This document shows, piece after piece, positions 1 to 7,744 of a DNA stretch of 64,000 bases (its first letter is position 1; each line of letters begins with the position of its first letter). This stretch comes from CAZKWG01 sp964615375 (GTDB taxonomy: Bacteria > Myxococcota_A > UBA796 > CAZKWG01): contig CAZTOW010000005.1 in NCBI GenBank assembly GCA_964615375.1, positions 124,001 through 188,000 of the forward strand, read 5' to 3'. A program made the translations under genes and the position numbers. The notes under the pieces are model-generated. The model was not told where the DNA came from, made no database searches, and was given only the letters and a program-made list of their open reading frames with translations.

Positions 1-733
1 GGGAGGTGGGCGGCGAGCCGGCCGCGACGTGCATGGCGTCCAGGTCGTGCATCCGCCGCGCGGCCCCTGCCTCAGACCGGGCGGAATGGCTCATCTCATG
101 CCCCCCATCATCCGGCCGCCGAGCCAGAGAGCGCTTCCCCACCTCGATCATCGTGTCGACCAGCAGCAGCGTGGGGAGATCCGCGTCCGGCCCCGCCGTG
201 GCCGTGTCCGGCGGGAGCTGATCCGGTCGGAGCCAGCGCAGATCCTCGAGGATCTTCTTCGCCTCGTCCAGCGGGATCCCAAGCCCCGTCGCCAGATCCT
301 GGGCCTCGCGCACCGCCCCGCAGCGCACGCCGGCGATCGCGTAGCGGTGCTTCCAGCGATACCAGACCCGGAAGCGCGCGCCCTGGCCCGCGCGCTCCGC
401 CCGCTTCTCCAGGACCTCCACCAGCCCCGTCAGCGCCTTCCGCCGCTCCAGGGCGTCCGGCCCCTGCCAGTGCGTCAGCAGCAGCGCGAAGTAGCGCGCG
501 TCGTTCAGATCGTGGCCCAGGTGCTTGGAGAGCGCCGCGACGTCGTCGGAGAGGAGGGGCGCGCGCCGGACCAGGCTGCCCCGCAGCCGGCCGTAGGGCA
601 CCCGCGCCGACCTCGCCAGGGTCGCCAGGGATCCTGCCAGCCCGGCCGCGCGCCGCGCCGCCAGCACCCCCTCCAGGTAGCCACCGAAGCTGTGAGCGGC
701 GTAGAGATCGGGGAGCAGGATGCGACGCGCCAT
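1..733 (-). CDS. TIGR02147-like protein, 3' end cut by window edge
   Basis: Reading leftwards from an ATG at 733 (AGAGG about nine bases upstream) the frame stays open to base 1, giving 244 residues without a stop. The N-terminal part resembles the TIGR02147 family of Fibrobacter and Myxococcota: a helical, HTH-like beginning, then the stretch LSDDVAALSKHLGHDL followed by NDARYFALLLTHW, matching the family's 'kaL.L...E..YF..Lv.f..A' pattern. The family is uncharacterised, about 270-290 aa long, and often suspected to be regulatory. The C-terminus is outside the window. Lower-scoring overlapping frames on both strands were taken as shadows. Assignment is by motif memory and is moderate. Confidence 0.6.
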   Translation of the reverse strand, partial: MARRILLPDLYAAHSFGGYLEGVLAARRAAGLAGSLATLARSARVPYGRLRGSLVRRAPLLSDDVAALSKHLGHDLNDARYFALLLTHWQGPDALERRKALTGLVEVLEKRAERAGQGARFRVWYRWKHRYAIAGVRCGAVREAQDLATGLGIPLDEAKKILEDLRWLRPDQLPPDTATAGPDADLPTLLLVDTMIEVGKRSLARRPDDGGHEMSHSARSEAGAARRMHDLDAMHVAAGSPPTS

Positions 734-850
734 CGGTGAGCCTCTGCTTTCATCCTACCCTCACGCGAATTCGCCTGTCAAGGGCGCGCCCGCGTGGGCA
801 TGCGCCTTCCTGTCGGGCGCCCCCCCAGAGCGGCCTGGCGCGGCCAGGGG

Positions 851-866
851 TGTGTGAGCCTACACA
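851..866. promoter_or_regulatory. Palindromic activator box, copy 1
   Basis: TGTGTGAGCCTACACA sits inside a perfect 7-6-7 inverted repeat (GGTGTGT/ACACACC, 849-868). It is one of four copies of a 16-bp palindrome found upstream of sigma-54 promoters in this window; its centre is about 178 bp upstream of the promoter at 1029. It probably binds a dimeric regulator, which is not encoded here as far as can be seen. Confidence 0.6.
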
Positions 867-1028
867 CCTGATCGGGGGATCCCGCACAGGCGCGGCGCCT
901 GGGAGCTTCCCGAAGTCTGGGAGGAGGCCGGTGGGATCCGCCCGCCGCGGCCCGTCAAACGCCACGTATCGCGGCTGGTCGGTCGAAGAGGCGGGCAAGG
1001 GAGAGCCCGCCCCACGCGCCTGAACGGT

Positions 1029-1044
1029 TGGTACAATTCTTGCA
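1029..1044 (+). promoter_or_regulatory. Sigma-54 promoter (-24/-12)
   Basis: TGGTACAATTCTTGCA matches the TGGCAC-N5-TTGCA consensus with GG at 1030-1031 and GC at 1042-1043, exactly ten bases between them. Expected transcription start is about 1055, some 60 bp before the ATG at 1117. Confidence 0.75.
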
Positions 1045-1082
1045 CAAACAGAAACATGGTCGGCCTGTCCAACACAGGTCGC

Positions 1083-1100
1083 GCCCGCGCTCGCGCGGGC
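1083..1100 (+). other. Perfect GC hairpin in 5' leader
   Basis: GCCCGCGC-TC-GCGCGGGC is a perfect 8-bp inverted repeat lying between the predicted start of transcription and the ribosome binding site (AAGGGGGG, about 1105-1112). It may stabilise or regulate the leader; it lacks a U-tract, so a terminator is unlikely. Confidence 0.4.
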
Positions 1101-1116
1101 CAACAAGGGGGGAATC

Positions 1117-1437
1117 ATGGCAAGCGTCAAGATCCCATGGCAGATCGCCACCAACATCCTCGACCGCAGGACCTGGATCATGTACCTCCAGATTCGGGAC
1201 ATGCTGCATGCCGACTGGGAGAAGGCGATTGAGGTCGCGCCGGACTCTGCGTTCTACGAGAAGACCCAGGCCCACGTGAAGGCCTACCTGGACAAGGGCG
1301 TCGCCCCGCCCAAGGAGATCGCGGTGCCCATCCTGAACATCGCGGACGACGTCGCGGGCGGGCGGGAGGTCACCATCCGCACGGGTGACTACGTCGCCCT
1401 CCAGACCTTCTACCGTCAGCACCACGCCAGCGCGTAG
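1117..1437 (+). CDS. Unknown 106-aa protein, first gene of radical-SAM operon
   Basis: A 106-residue protein starting at ATG 1117 with a strong AAGGGGGG ribosome site. It has no cysteine, no signal peptide and no family I recognise; it is mixed alpha/beta by composition, with aromatic-rich ends (N-terminal DRRTWIMYLQIRDML, C-terminal TFYRQHH). It is 26 bp upstream of a radical SAM/SPASM gene and is the first gene after a sigma-54 promoter shared with nitrate genes. It could be a substrate of that enzyme (peptide precursor), a binding partner, or unrelated. Its length is greater than most RiPP precursors and no core repeat is visible. Confidence 0.75.
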   Translation: MASVKIPWQIATNILDRRTWIMYLQIRDMLHADWEKAIEVAPDSAFYEKTQAHVKAYLDKGVAPPKEIAVPILNIADDVAGGREVTIRTGDYVALQTFYRQHHASA

Positions 1438-1463
1438 ACCGTTCACGCCCTGAGGAGGCTACC

Positions 1464-2510
1464 GTGGGCTTCATCGGCTTTCCGCACATCATCGGTTGGG
1501 AGCTGACGCTCTCGTGCAACATCCGCTGCGGGCACTGCGCCACCAGCGCGGGGCACCGACGACCCGGAGAGCTGAGTGAGGCTGAGGCCCTCGCCCTCTG
1601 TGACCAGTTCCCGGACCTGCTGGTCCGGGAGGTGGACTTCACGGGGGGCGAGCCGCTCCTGTGCGCCTACTGGGAGCCCCTGGCCCGCCGCCTCGGCGCG
1701 CTGGGGATCACCACGCGGATCCTCACCAACGGGCGCGTGCTCAACCCCGAGTTGATCGACCGGATCAAGGCCGCGGGCATGGACGGGCTGGCCATGAGCC
1801 TGGACGGCCTCGCACCGCACCACGACGCGCTGCGCGGCTCGCCGGGGCTCTTCGACAAGGTGCTCCGCAGCGTCGATCAGGCGCGCGCGGTGGGTCTGCG
1901 GGTCGGCATCATCACCACGGTCACGGCCGCCAACATCGGCGACCTGCCCGAGCTGCTGGAGCTGCTCATCACCCACGGCGTGAACAACTGGCAGCTCCAG
2001 CCCATCTTCCCGCAGGGCCGCGGTCGCGGGGGTGAGCTGCTGCTGAGCCCGGAGCAGTACCTCTCGCTGGACGGCTTCTTCGTGGCCCACCACGTCGCCG
2101 CGCGCGATCGGGGGCTGCTGATGATCCCGGCTGACGGCCTGGGCTACTACGGCGCGCTGGACGAGCTCTTCCCGAGCTGGCGCGGCTGTGGGGCGGGCCT
2201 GCTGTCCTGCGGCATCATGAGCGACGGCCGGGTCAAGGGCTGCCTGTCCCTGCCCGACGAGCTCGTGGAGGGCAACCTGCGCGAGCGGAGCCTGTGGGAC
2301 ATCTGGTTCGATCCGGCCAGCTTCCAGCTCACGCGCGGCTTCCGCGGATGCCAGGATCTCGGCGCGAACTGCGCGGGCTGCGAGAAGGGCGAGCAGTGTC
2401 GGGGCGGCTGCTCGGTGGTCTCCTACAGCGCCACCGGGCAGCTCCACAACAACCCCTACTGCTTCACCGGGATCCGGCGCGCCGCGGGCCTGAGCCCGGC
2501 GGCCGGCTGA
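1464..2510 (+). CDS. Radical SAM/SPASM domain enzyme
   Basis: 348 aa from GTG 1464, chosen because GAGGAGG lies at 1452-1458. The radical-SAM cluster motif CX3CX2C is Cys18/Cys22/Cys25 (CNIRCGHC), followed by DFTGGEPLL and a typical TIM-barrel. The C-terminal SPASM region has Cys242, 249, 260, 296, 303, 306, 312, 316 and 333, enough for two auxiliary [4Fe-4S] clusters. Such enzymes mature peptides (RiPPs) or modify tetrapyrroles (NirJ, AhbC/D). The position behind a 106-aa gene and under a nitrate-type sigma-54 promoter fits either idea; I do not see enough to name a substrate. Intact, and followed by a VTT membrane protein. Confidence 0.9.
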   Translation: MGFIGFPHIIGWELTLSCNIRCGHCATSAGHRRPGELSEAEALALCDQFPDLLVREVDFTGGEPLLCAYWEPLARRLGALGITTRILTNGRVLNPELIDRIKAAGMDGLAMSLDGLAPHHDALRGSPGLFDKVLRSVDQARAVGLRVGIITTVTAANIGDLPELLELLITHGVNNWQLQPIFPQGRGRGGELLLSPEQYLSLDGFFVAHHVAARDRGLLMIPADGLGYYGALDELFPSWRGCGAGLLSCGIMSDGRVKGCLSLPDELVEGNLRERSLWDIWFDPASFQLTRGFRGCQDLGANCAGCEKGEQCRGGCSVVSYSATGQLHNNPYCFTGIRRAAGLSPAAG

Positions 2511-2549
2511 GCGCGCAGCCTGTCTGAGCGCCCCAGGGTCTTTACACGC

Positions 2550-3185
2550 GTGGTCCAGAGGGCTAGCTCCCAGGACGCGAAGGAGCTCCCGCTGTCCGAG
2601 CCGGCCCTCCCCAACCACGACGCCCTCCCCCCGCTCCCCCGCCTCCGCGAGCTCGTCCCGCGCCTGCTGGCCGGGCTGGCGCTGCTCCTGGCCGTGGTGG
2701 TCGGGCTGGCCACGCTGCTGCGCGTGCCGATCACGACCTTCTCCACCTGGCTGATCGGCGCCGCGGGCTGGCCCGGCCTCACGCTCAGCTTCGCGATGAC
2801 CGATCTGGTGCCGGTGCTGACGCACAGCGCGGTGCTGCTGGTGGGGCACGCGGGCGGGCTCGGGCTGTGGACGGCCTTCCTCGCCGCCTGCGTCGGCGCC
2901 TTCCTGGGCGTGCTCCTCGCCTGGAGCGTGGGCCGGCTCTTCGGGCAGAGCTCGTGGATTCAGCGCCTGCTGGAGCGCTACTGGATCGGGCCTTTTCTGC
3001 GCCGTTATGGGATCCTGGCGGTGGCCATCGCCAGCCTCACGCCCATCCCCGACAGCCTCTGCGTCATCGGCACCGGGGCGGCGCGCCTGCCGCTGTGGCA
3101 CCCGATGGTGGGGGCGCTGGTGCGCGTGCCCAAGATCCTGGTCTACCTGGTGGTCATCCGCGCGGGCTGGTCGCTCGGGGCCTGA
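2550..3185 (+). CDS. TVP38/TMEM64 (VTT domain) membrane protein
   Basis: 211 aa from GTG 2550 (only a weak AGGG upstream, so the start is uncertain). After a Pro-rich cytosolic N-terminus there are about five hydrophobic helices; the loop around YGILAVAIASLTPIPDSL and GTGAARLP corresponds to the conserved F/YG...R..P..P.....GA signature of the VTT/DedA-like superfamily, which includes lipid scramblases. It is 40 bp downstream of the radical SAM gene on the same strand and probably co-transcribed. The substrate is unknown. Confidence 0.8.
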   Translation: MVQRASSQDAKELPLSEPALPNHDALPPLPRLRELVPRLLAGLALLLAVVVGLATLLRVPITTFSTWLIGAAGWPGLTLSFAMTDLVPVLTHSAVLLVGHAGGLGLWTAFLAACVGAFLGVLLAWSVGRLFGQSSWIQRLLERYWIGPFLRRYGILAVAIASLTPIPDSLCVIGTGAARLPLWHPMVGALVRVPKILVYLVVIRAGWSLGA

Positions 3186-3212
3186 GCGGCTACGGACCTT
3201 GCGGGAGGCCCC

Positions 3213-3983
3213 GTGAACGACAGTGATCTCCGTGTCCAAGACCGCGACGGCGTCCGCTGGATCGTGCTCGCCCGACCGCAGACGAAGAACGCGCTGACCG
3301 TCTCCCTGGTGGAGCGCCTGGCCGCGGCCTTCGCCGAGGCGGCCGACCCCGCCGTGCGCGTGGTGGTGGTCAGCGGCGAGGGCGGGGCCTTCTGCTCGGG
3401 CCTGGATCTGAAGGCGGCGATGATGGAGCCGCTGGACCCGGTCGTCTCCATCGGCCACTTCCACGCCCTCGCCCGCAACCTGCGCGGGCTGCTCAAGCCC
3501 ACCATCGCCGCGATGGACGGGGCCGCCGCGGGCTTCGGGGCGGACATGGCGCTGGCCTGCGACATCCGGCTCGCCAGCGAGCGCGTGAGCCTGGGCGAGC
3601 GCTTCGTGCGCATCGGCCTGATGCCCGACGGGGGCGGGACCTTCTACCTCCCGCGCCTGGTGGGCACGGGCAAGGCCATGGAGCTGCTCTACGAGGGGCG
3701 CATGGTGGAGGCGAAGGAGGCGCTGGAGCTCGGGCTGGTCAACCGCGTGCTGCCGACCGAGGGCTTCCTGGAGGCCGTCCACGCCTACGCCGCCGAGCTC
3801 GCCAAGGGCCCGCCGCTCTCCTACGCGAAGATCAAGGCGGCCGTGCTGGCCACGCAGGGTGACTTCGAGGCCGCGCTGGGCGCCGAGCGCGCTGGCCAGC
3901 TCCAGCTCGTGCAGAGCGAGGACTTCGCCGAGGGCGTGCAGAGCTTCCTCACGCGCCGCCCGCCGGAGTTCAAGGGTCGCTAG
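3213..3983 (+). CDS. Enoyl-CoA hydratase/isomerase family protein
   Basis: 256 aa from GTG 3213 with GGGAGG just upstream. It has the crotonase fold landmarks: LARPQTKNALT near the N-terminus, oxyanion-hole segment GAFCSGLDLKA, second oxyanion segment AMDGAAAGFGADMALACDIR, then LGERFVRIGLMPDGGGTFYLPRLVG. The usual hydratase glutamates can be placed only tentatively (ERFVRIG and MPDGG, where the second Glu position reads Asp), so isomerase or hydrolase activity on an acyl-CoA is as likely as hydration. Length is normal. It lies 27 bp after the VTT gene and might be read through from the same promoter. Confidence 0.9.
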   Translation: MNDSDLRVQDRDGVRWIVLARPQTKNALTVSLVERLAAAFAEAADPAVRVVVVSGEGGAFCSGLDLKAAMMEPLDPVVSIGHFHALARNLRGLLKPTIAAMDGAAAGFGADMALACDIRLASERVSLGERFVRIGLMPDGGGTFYLPRLVGTGKAMELLYEGRMVEAKEALELGLVNRVLPTEGFLEAVHAYAAELAKGPPLSYAKIKAAVLATQGDFEAALGAERAGQLQLVQSEDFAEGVQSFLTRRPPEFKGR

Positions 3984-4010
3984 TCTTCTCGCGTGCTACA
4001 ACAGGCGAGC

Positions 4011-5882
4011 ATGCTTCAAGCAGGTGACCGGATCGGCGACTGGATCATCGTGCAGCCCCTCGGCGCGGGCGGCATGGGCTCCATCTTCCTGGCGCGCAGC
4101 GTGCTCTCGGAGCGCGTGCGGGCGGCCTGCAAGGTCATGCATGCCCGCAACGATTTCGCCACGCGGGAGCGCTTCATCCGCGAGGTGGACACGCTGGCCT
4201 CGCTGAACCACCCCGCCGTCGTGCGGGTGCTCTCGGGCGGGGACGATCCGGCCCGCGGGATCCTCTATCTGTTCATGGAGTACCTGGAGGGCGAGGACCT
4301 TCGCCGCCGGCTCTCGCGCGGGCCGCTCTCGCCGTCGGAGGCCTACAACGTCTTCCGTCAGGTGGGCAGCGGGCTCCAGCACGCGCACAGCAAGGGGGTC
4401 ACGCACCGGGACCTCAAGCCGGCCAACATCATGCTGGGCACGGACGGATCGGCGCGGCTGGTGGACTTCGGCATCGCCGCCGCCGAGGGCCGCACCAGCC
4501 TGACCCGCGAGGGCACGCTGCCGGGCACCCTGCCCTACATCGACCCGATGGCGTTCGCCGGGTCGAAGCCGGACTTCCGGCTGGCGGACATCTACGCGCT
4601 GGGGCTGGTGCTGTGGGAGAGCCTGACGGGGCGCATGGCCTTCCCCGAGGAGAGCGACTCCAGCGCCGGTCAGCAGATGGTCCGCATGATGCGGCTCAAG
4701 CTGGAGAGCGAGGCGCTCGACCCCGGGCCCGCCTTCCCCGACCCGCTGCGCCGCCTGGTCATGCGCGCCACCGAGCCCGAGGGCGAGCGCCGGCTGGCCT
4801 CCATGGAGGAGTTCCTCGCCCAGCTCGCCGCCAGCTTCACCGGTCGCCCCGAGCTCAGCCCGCAGAGCACGGGCGGGGCGAACTCGGTGATCCCGGTGGT
4901 GGGCGGTACCGGGGGGCCCGCCTCGGGCGGCGGCCCCTCCACCAGCGGCCCCTCCACCAGCGGCAAGGGCTTCGGATCGCCGGCCTCGGTGGCGGATCTC
5001 TGGCGCCCCAAGACCGGGACCACCGGGGTCCAGAGCCTGCCGTCGACCGGCGGCGGCCCGGCCAGCGGCCCCGCCGTGACCCAGACCGTCCCGCTCAGCG
5101 GCCCCCAGCCGGTCCCGCCGACCAGCCCGCCGCCCCCGACCAGCCCGCCGCCGGTCCCGCCCCCGACCAGCCCGCCGCCGGTCAGCCCTCCCCCGCGCTC
5201 CGGCGGCCAGAGCCTCCCGTCCAGCACCGCCGCGACCGCGAGACCCGGGGGCAGGAGCGCGCTCATCTGGGGTCTGGTCGCCATGATCGGGCTCATGAGC
5301 TGCGCCGGGATGGGCGCCTTGATGCTGATGATCGGCAGCCTCAGCGAGGACGACACCGGGACCCCGCCGCCCGACGTGGACGGCGACAACGGCGCCTTCA
5401 ACCCCTTCCAGGTGGACGTCAACATCCCGAACCCGGTGGTCACCACCACCACGACCGACGCCAGCGCCGCCGCCCAGACCGCGCGCATCGGCGACACGAC
5501 GACGTTCGGGCCGTACAAAATCAAGGTCAAGGGCGTGCGCCGCGCCCGCACCCTCAGCCACGAGGTCTTCCGCCACCAGGCGCAGGACGGCTGGGACCTG
5601 CTGCTGGTCGCGCTGAGCCTGGAGAACACCGCCCCCGGCGACGTCTCCCTGATGAGCCCGTTCACCCTGCTGGACAGCCACCCCTACCAGTTCAACCAGA
5701 GCGTGGCCTGCCAGCTCGCCTTGGAGGACGGGCTGGAGACCATCCTCTCCGTGCCCGGCCGCGGCAAGGTGGACGGCGAGGTCTGCTTCGAGATCGCCCG
5801 CGATGCCCGGGGCCTGAAGCTGCGCTTCCAGCCGGACATGATGAACACGAGCTGGAACCTGCAGGTGGGGCTGGATAAGTGA
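4011..5882 (+). CDS. Membrane-anchored Ser/Thr protein kinase with DUF4352-like ectodomain
   Basis: 623 aa from ATG 4011; an in-frame GTG at 3993 would add six residues but has no ribosome site. Kinase features: glycine loop GAGGMGS (18-24), Lys41, catalytic HRDLKPAN (132-139), DFG at 152-154. After the kinase (to about 285) comes a long Pro/Ser/Thr-rich linker, a membrane helix around 416-445 (LIWGLVAMIGLMSC...), then an extracytoplasmic region ending in a beta domain resembling DUF4352/telokin-like (GPYKIKVKGVRRAR ... WDLLLVALSLENT). This Hanks-type layout is typical of Myxococcota signalling kinases. No partner phosphatase is adjacent. Confidence 0.92.
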   Translation: MLQAGDRIGDWIIVQPLGAGGMGSIFLARSVLSERVRAACKVMHARNDFATRERFIREVDTLASLNHPAVVRVLSGGDDPARGILYLFMEYLEGEDLRRRLSRGPLSPSEAYNVFRQVGSGLQHAHSKGVTHRDLKPANIMLGTDGSARLVDFGIAAAEGRTSLTREGTLPGTLPYIDPMAFAGSKPDFRLADIYALGLVLWESLTGRMAFPEESDSSAGQQMVRMMRLKLESEALDPGPAFPDPLRRLVMRATEPEGERRLASMEEFLAQLAASFTGRPELSPQSTGGANSVIPVVGGTGGPASGGGPSTSGPSTSGKGFGSPASVADLWRPKTGTTGVQSLPSTGGGPASGPAVTQTVPLSGPQPVPPTSPPPPTSPPPVPPPTSPPPVSPPPRSGGQSLPSSTAATARPGGRSALIWGLVAMIGLMSCAGMGALMLMIGSLSEDDTGTPPPDVDGDNGAFNPFQVDVNIPNPVVTTTTTDASAAAQTARIGDTTTFGPYKIKVKGVRRARTLSHEVFRHQAQDGWDLLLVALSLENTAPGDVSLMSPFTLLDSHPYQFNQSVACQLALEDGLETILSVPGRGKVDGEVCFEIARDARGLKLRFQPDMMNTSWNLQVGLDK

Positions 5883-5933
5883 GGAGGGGACAGCCGCCGG
5901 TCAGCGCAGCACGAGGGAGACGCGGGAGCTCGC

Positions 5934-7034
5934 TTGCAGATTCGGTCCTATCAGTACTCTGACCATCTCTGGCGTTTCGACACCGCCTCGCTCGGTCGGT
6001 TGAACCTCGTCGTCGGTGACTCTGCTTCGGGAAAGACGAGGTTCTTGAACACGATCTTCAGCCTGGGCCTGTCGGTGGTTCGACCTGGAGATCTCATCAC
6101 AGGGCGCTGGGATGTGCGGTTGCAGCAGGGCGCACACTCCTGGCTGTGGCAGTTGGAGGTCGGTCAGGACAAGCAGGTGGTCCGCGAGCGGATCAGTCGC
6201 ATCGAGGATGGTCGGGAGGTTGATCTCGTCAGGCGAACACCGAAGTCCTTCAAGTTCCAGCGGCGTACGCTCCCGAAGATGTCAAGGGCCAGCAGCGCGA
6301 TCCACCTCCTGGGCGACGAGGAGGCCCTGGCCCCGCTCCGCACGGGCTTCCGCGCGCTCCGCAGGGACTTCGCGGGTGGTGCGTTCACCAACCCTTTTCT
6401 GGCCACGCCGCTCCTGATCGGTGAGCAGGAGCTCTGCGCCAGAGGCCGTGAGGCCCTCTACACGCAGGAGCTCCCGGTTCACGTCCTGGCGCTGTGGTTG
6501 AGAGGGGCCGCTCCTGAGCTCTTTCATCGCCTTCAGATGGCCTTCTGCTCGGCCTTCCCCTTCGTGCGCGAGCTCGTGCTGTCCGACCTGAGCGCGCTGC
6601 AGCCCGCGTGGAGCGTGCTTGGGCCGACACCCGTGCTCTGCGTCCGAGAGAAGGGTATCGATGGACTCATCCCCTGCCAGGAGCTCAGCAGCGGGATGAA
6701 GAAGGTGCTGTTGCTCTTGATGGACCTCTGCACCATCCCGGACGGTTGGACTTACCTCATCGACGAGTATGAGAACTCCCTCGGGATCAGCGCCATTGAC
6801 GCGTTCCCGGCCTTCCTGACTGATCTCGATCGCGACCTTCAGATCATCCTGACCAGCCACCACCCGTACATCATCAACCAGATCCCTGTCGAACACTGGC
6901 TCGTCTTCAGCCGTCGCGGTGGACAGGTCTCGATTCGTGGAGGGGAGGAGAACCTCAAGCGCTATGGCCGCTCGAGGCAACAGCGCTTCGCCCAGCTCAT
7001 CAACGACCCCTTCTATCGTGGAGAGGAGGAATGA
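5934..7034 (+). CDS. AAA/ABC-type ATPase of a two-gene defence-like cassette
   Basis: 366 aa from TTG 5934, preceded by GGGAG. Walker A is GDSASGKT (28-35); an ABC-like signature appears as ELSSGMKK, Walker B as YLIDEYENS (about 275-283), and a switch His motif in ILTSHHPYIINQ. This is the OLD/AAA_15/AAA_21 type found in Gabija, PARIS, retron and similar systems. It overlaps the next gene by ATGA, so the two are translationally coupled. GC is visibly lower and codon use more relaxed than in flanking genes, suggesting acquisition by transfer. Function as phage defence is inference from architecture only. Confidence 0.85.
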   Translation: MQIRSYQYSDHLWRFDTASLGRLNLVVGDSASGKTRFLNTIFSLGLSVVRPGDLITGRWDVRLQQGAHSWLWQLEVGQDKQVVRERISRIEDGREVDLVRRTPKSFKFQRRTLPKMSRASSAIHLLGDEEALAPLRTGFRALRRDFAGGAFTNPFLATPLLIGEQELCARGREALYTQELPVHVLALWLRGAAPELFHRLQMAFCSAFPFVRELVLSDLSALQPAWSVLGPTPVLCVREKGIDGLIPCQELSSGMKKVLLLLMDLCTIPDGWTYLIDEYENSLGISAIDAFPAFLTDLDRDLQIILTSHHPYIINQIPVEHWLVFSRRGGQVSIRGGEENLKRYGRSRQQRFAQLINDPFYRGEEE

Positions 7035-7693
7035 AGCTGGGGGTTGTGGTCGAGGGGAGGAGGTCCGAGCACGCCGTTTACAGGAGCTGGATCCCGCTCC
7101 TGAATCCGGCGCTGCGCTTTCGAAGCTACACCTCCTTCCACGATCTCGAGTCTGGGGAGTTCACGTTGATCAGCGGCGAAGGGTATCCGCAGTATCTCGA
7201 GATCATCCGGGACGCTGCGATCGAGGCGGACGAGGTAGGGGACCTGGATCGGCTGGTTGTCGCTGTGGACTCCGAGACCATGAGCCTGGAGGAGAAGCGA
7301 GAGGAGATGGTCTCCTTCCTGGGCACGCTGGGGACCATCAGGACGCCGGTGCGCCTCATCATCCAGCACTTCTGCCTGGAGTGCTGGGCATTGGGGAACC
7401 GCAAGATCGTGCGCAGGAGCCCGCTCAGCGCTGAGGTCCGACGCTTTCGAAAGATCCACGACGTCCTGCAACTGGATCCAGCAGATCTGCCCCCGATTCC
7501 TCCCCGAAACCGCGCCCAGCTCGCCGAGGTCTACCTCCGTGCCTTGTTACTCGAGCGCTACCGGAACCTCTCCTACTCCAAGCGAGACCCCGGGCCGGTC
7601 GCTACCGAGGCGTGGCTGACACAGCTTCGCCTGCGCTGGGAGGAGACGGGGCACATCGCGAGCATCCGAGACCTGTTCGACGCCTTTCGCTGA
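7031..7693 (+). CDS. TOPRIM-like/DUF4276-like partner of the ATPase
   Basis: 220 aa starting at ATG 7031, whose ATGA overlaps the ATPase stop. The beginning VVVEGRRSEHAVYRSW places a Glu (E8) after a hydrophobic strand as in TOPRIM nucleases, and RLVVAVDSETMS supplies D80 and E82 at the second acidic strand; FCLECWALGNR resembles the 'fEtWlla' segment of DUF4276/OLD-TOPRIM partners. A nuclease or nuclease-like effector controlled by the upstream ATPase is the likely arrangement. The family assignment is by motif shape, not by search. Confidence 0.65.
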   Translation: MKLGVVVEGRRSEHAVYRSWIPLLNPALRFRSYTSFHDLESGEFTLISGEGYPQYLEIIRDAAIEADEVGDLDRLVVAVDSETMSLEEKREEMVSFLGTLGTIRTPVRLIIQHFCLECWALGNRKIVRRSPLSAEVRRFRKIHDVLQLDPADLPPIPPRNRAQLAEVYLRALLLERYRNLSYSKRDPGPVATEAWLTQLRLRWEETGHIASIRDLFDAFR

Positions 7694-7744
7694 GCCTGTC
7701 TCCCCACCCCGCCCTCATCCGTACTTTCTGAGGGCAGGTGCGTC

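Larger units (their letters stand above)
734..1116. other. 383-bp intergenic control region
   Basis: This gap separates the leftward TIGR02147-like gene from the rightward 106-aa/radical-SAM operon. It holds the palindromic box at 851-866, a sigma-54 promoter at 1029-1044 and a GC hairpin at 1083-1100. No RNA gene or credible ORF was seen in the remainder. Confidence 0.7.

Noticed and set aside
851..866. Interpreting the palindromes as CRP or FNR sites
   Set aside because: Half-sites are separated by 2-6 bases in a different register from TGTGA-N6-TCACA and TTGAT-N4-ATCAA; kept as an unnamed box.
1464..2510. Naming the radical SAM enzyme NirJ (heme d1 biosynthesis)
   Set aside because: No other nir genes and the N-terminal motif differs from NirJ as I know it; left as SPASM enzyme.
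1443..3782. 779-aa minus-strand ORF opposite the radical SAM, VTT and hydratase genes
   Set aside because: Low-complexity His/Gln/Arg/Ala reading opposite well-defined genes; a GC-rich shadow.
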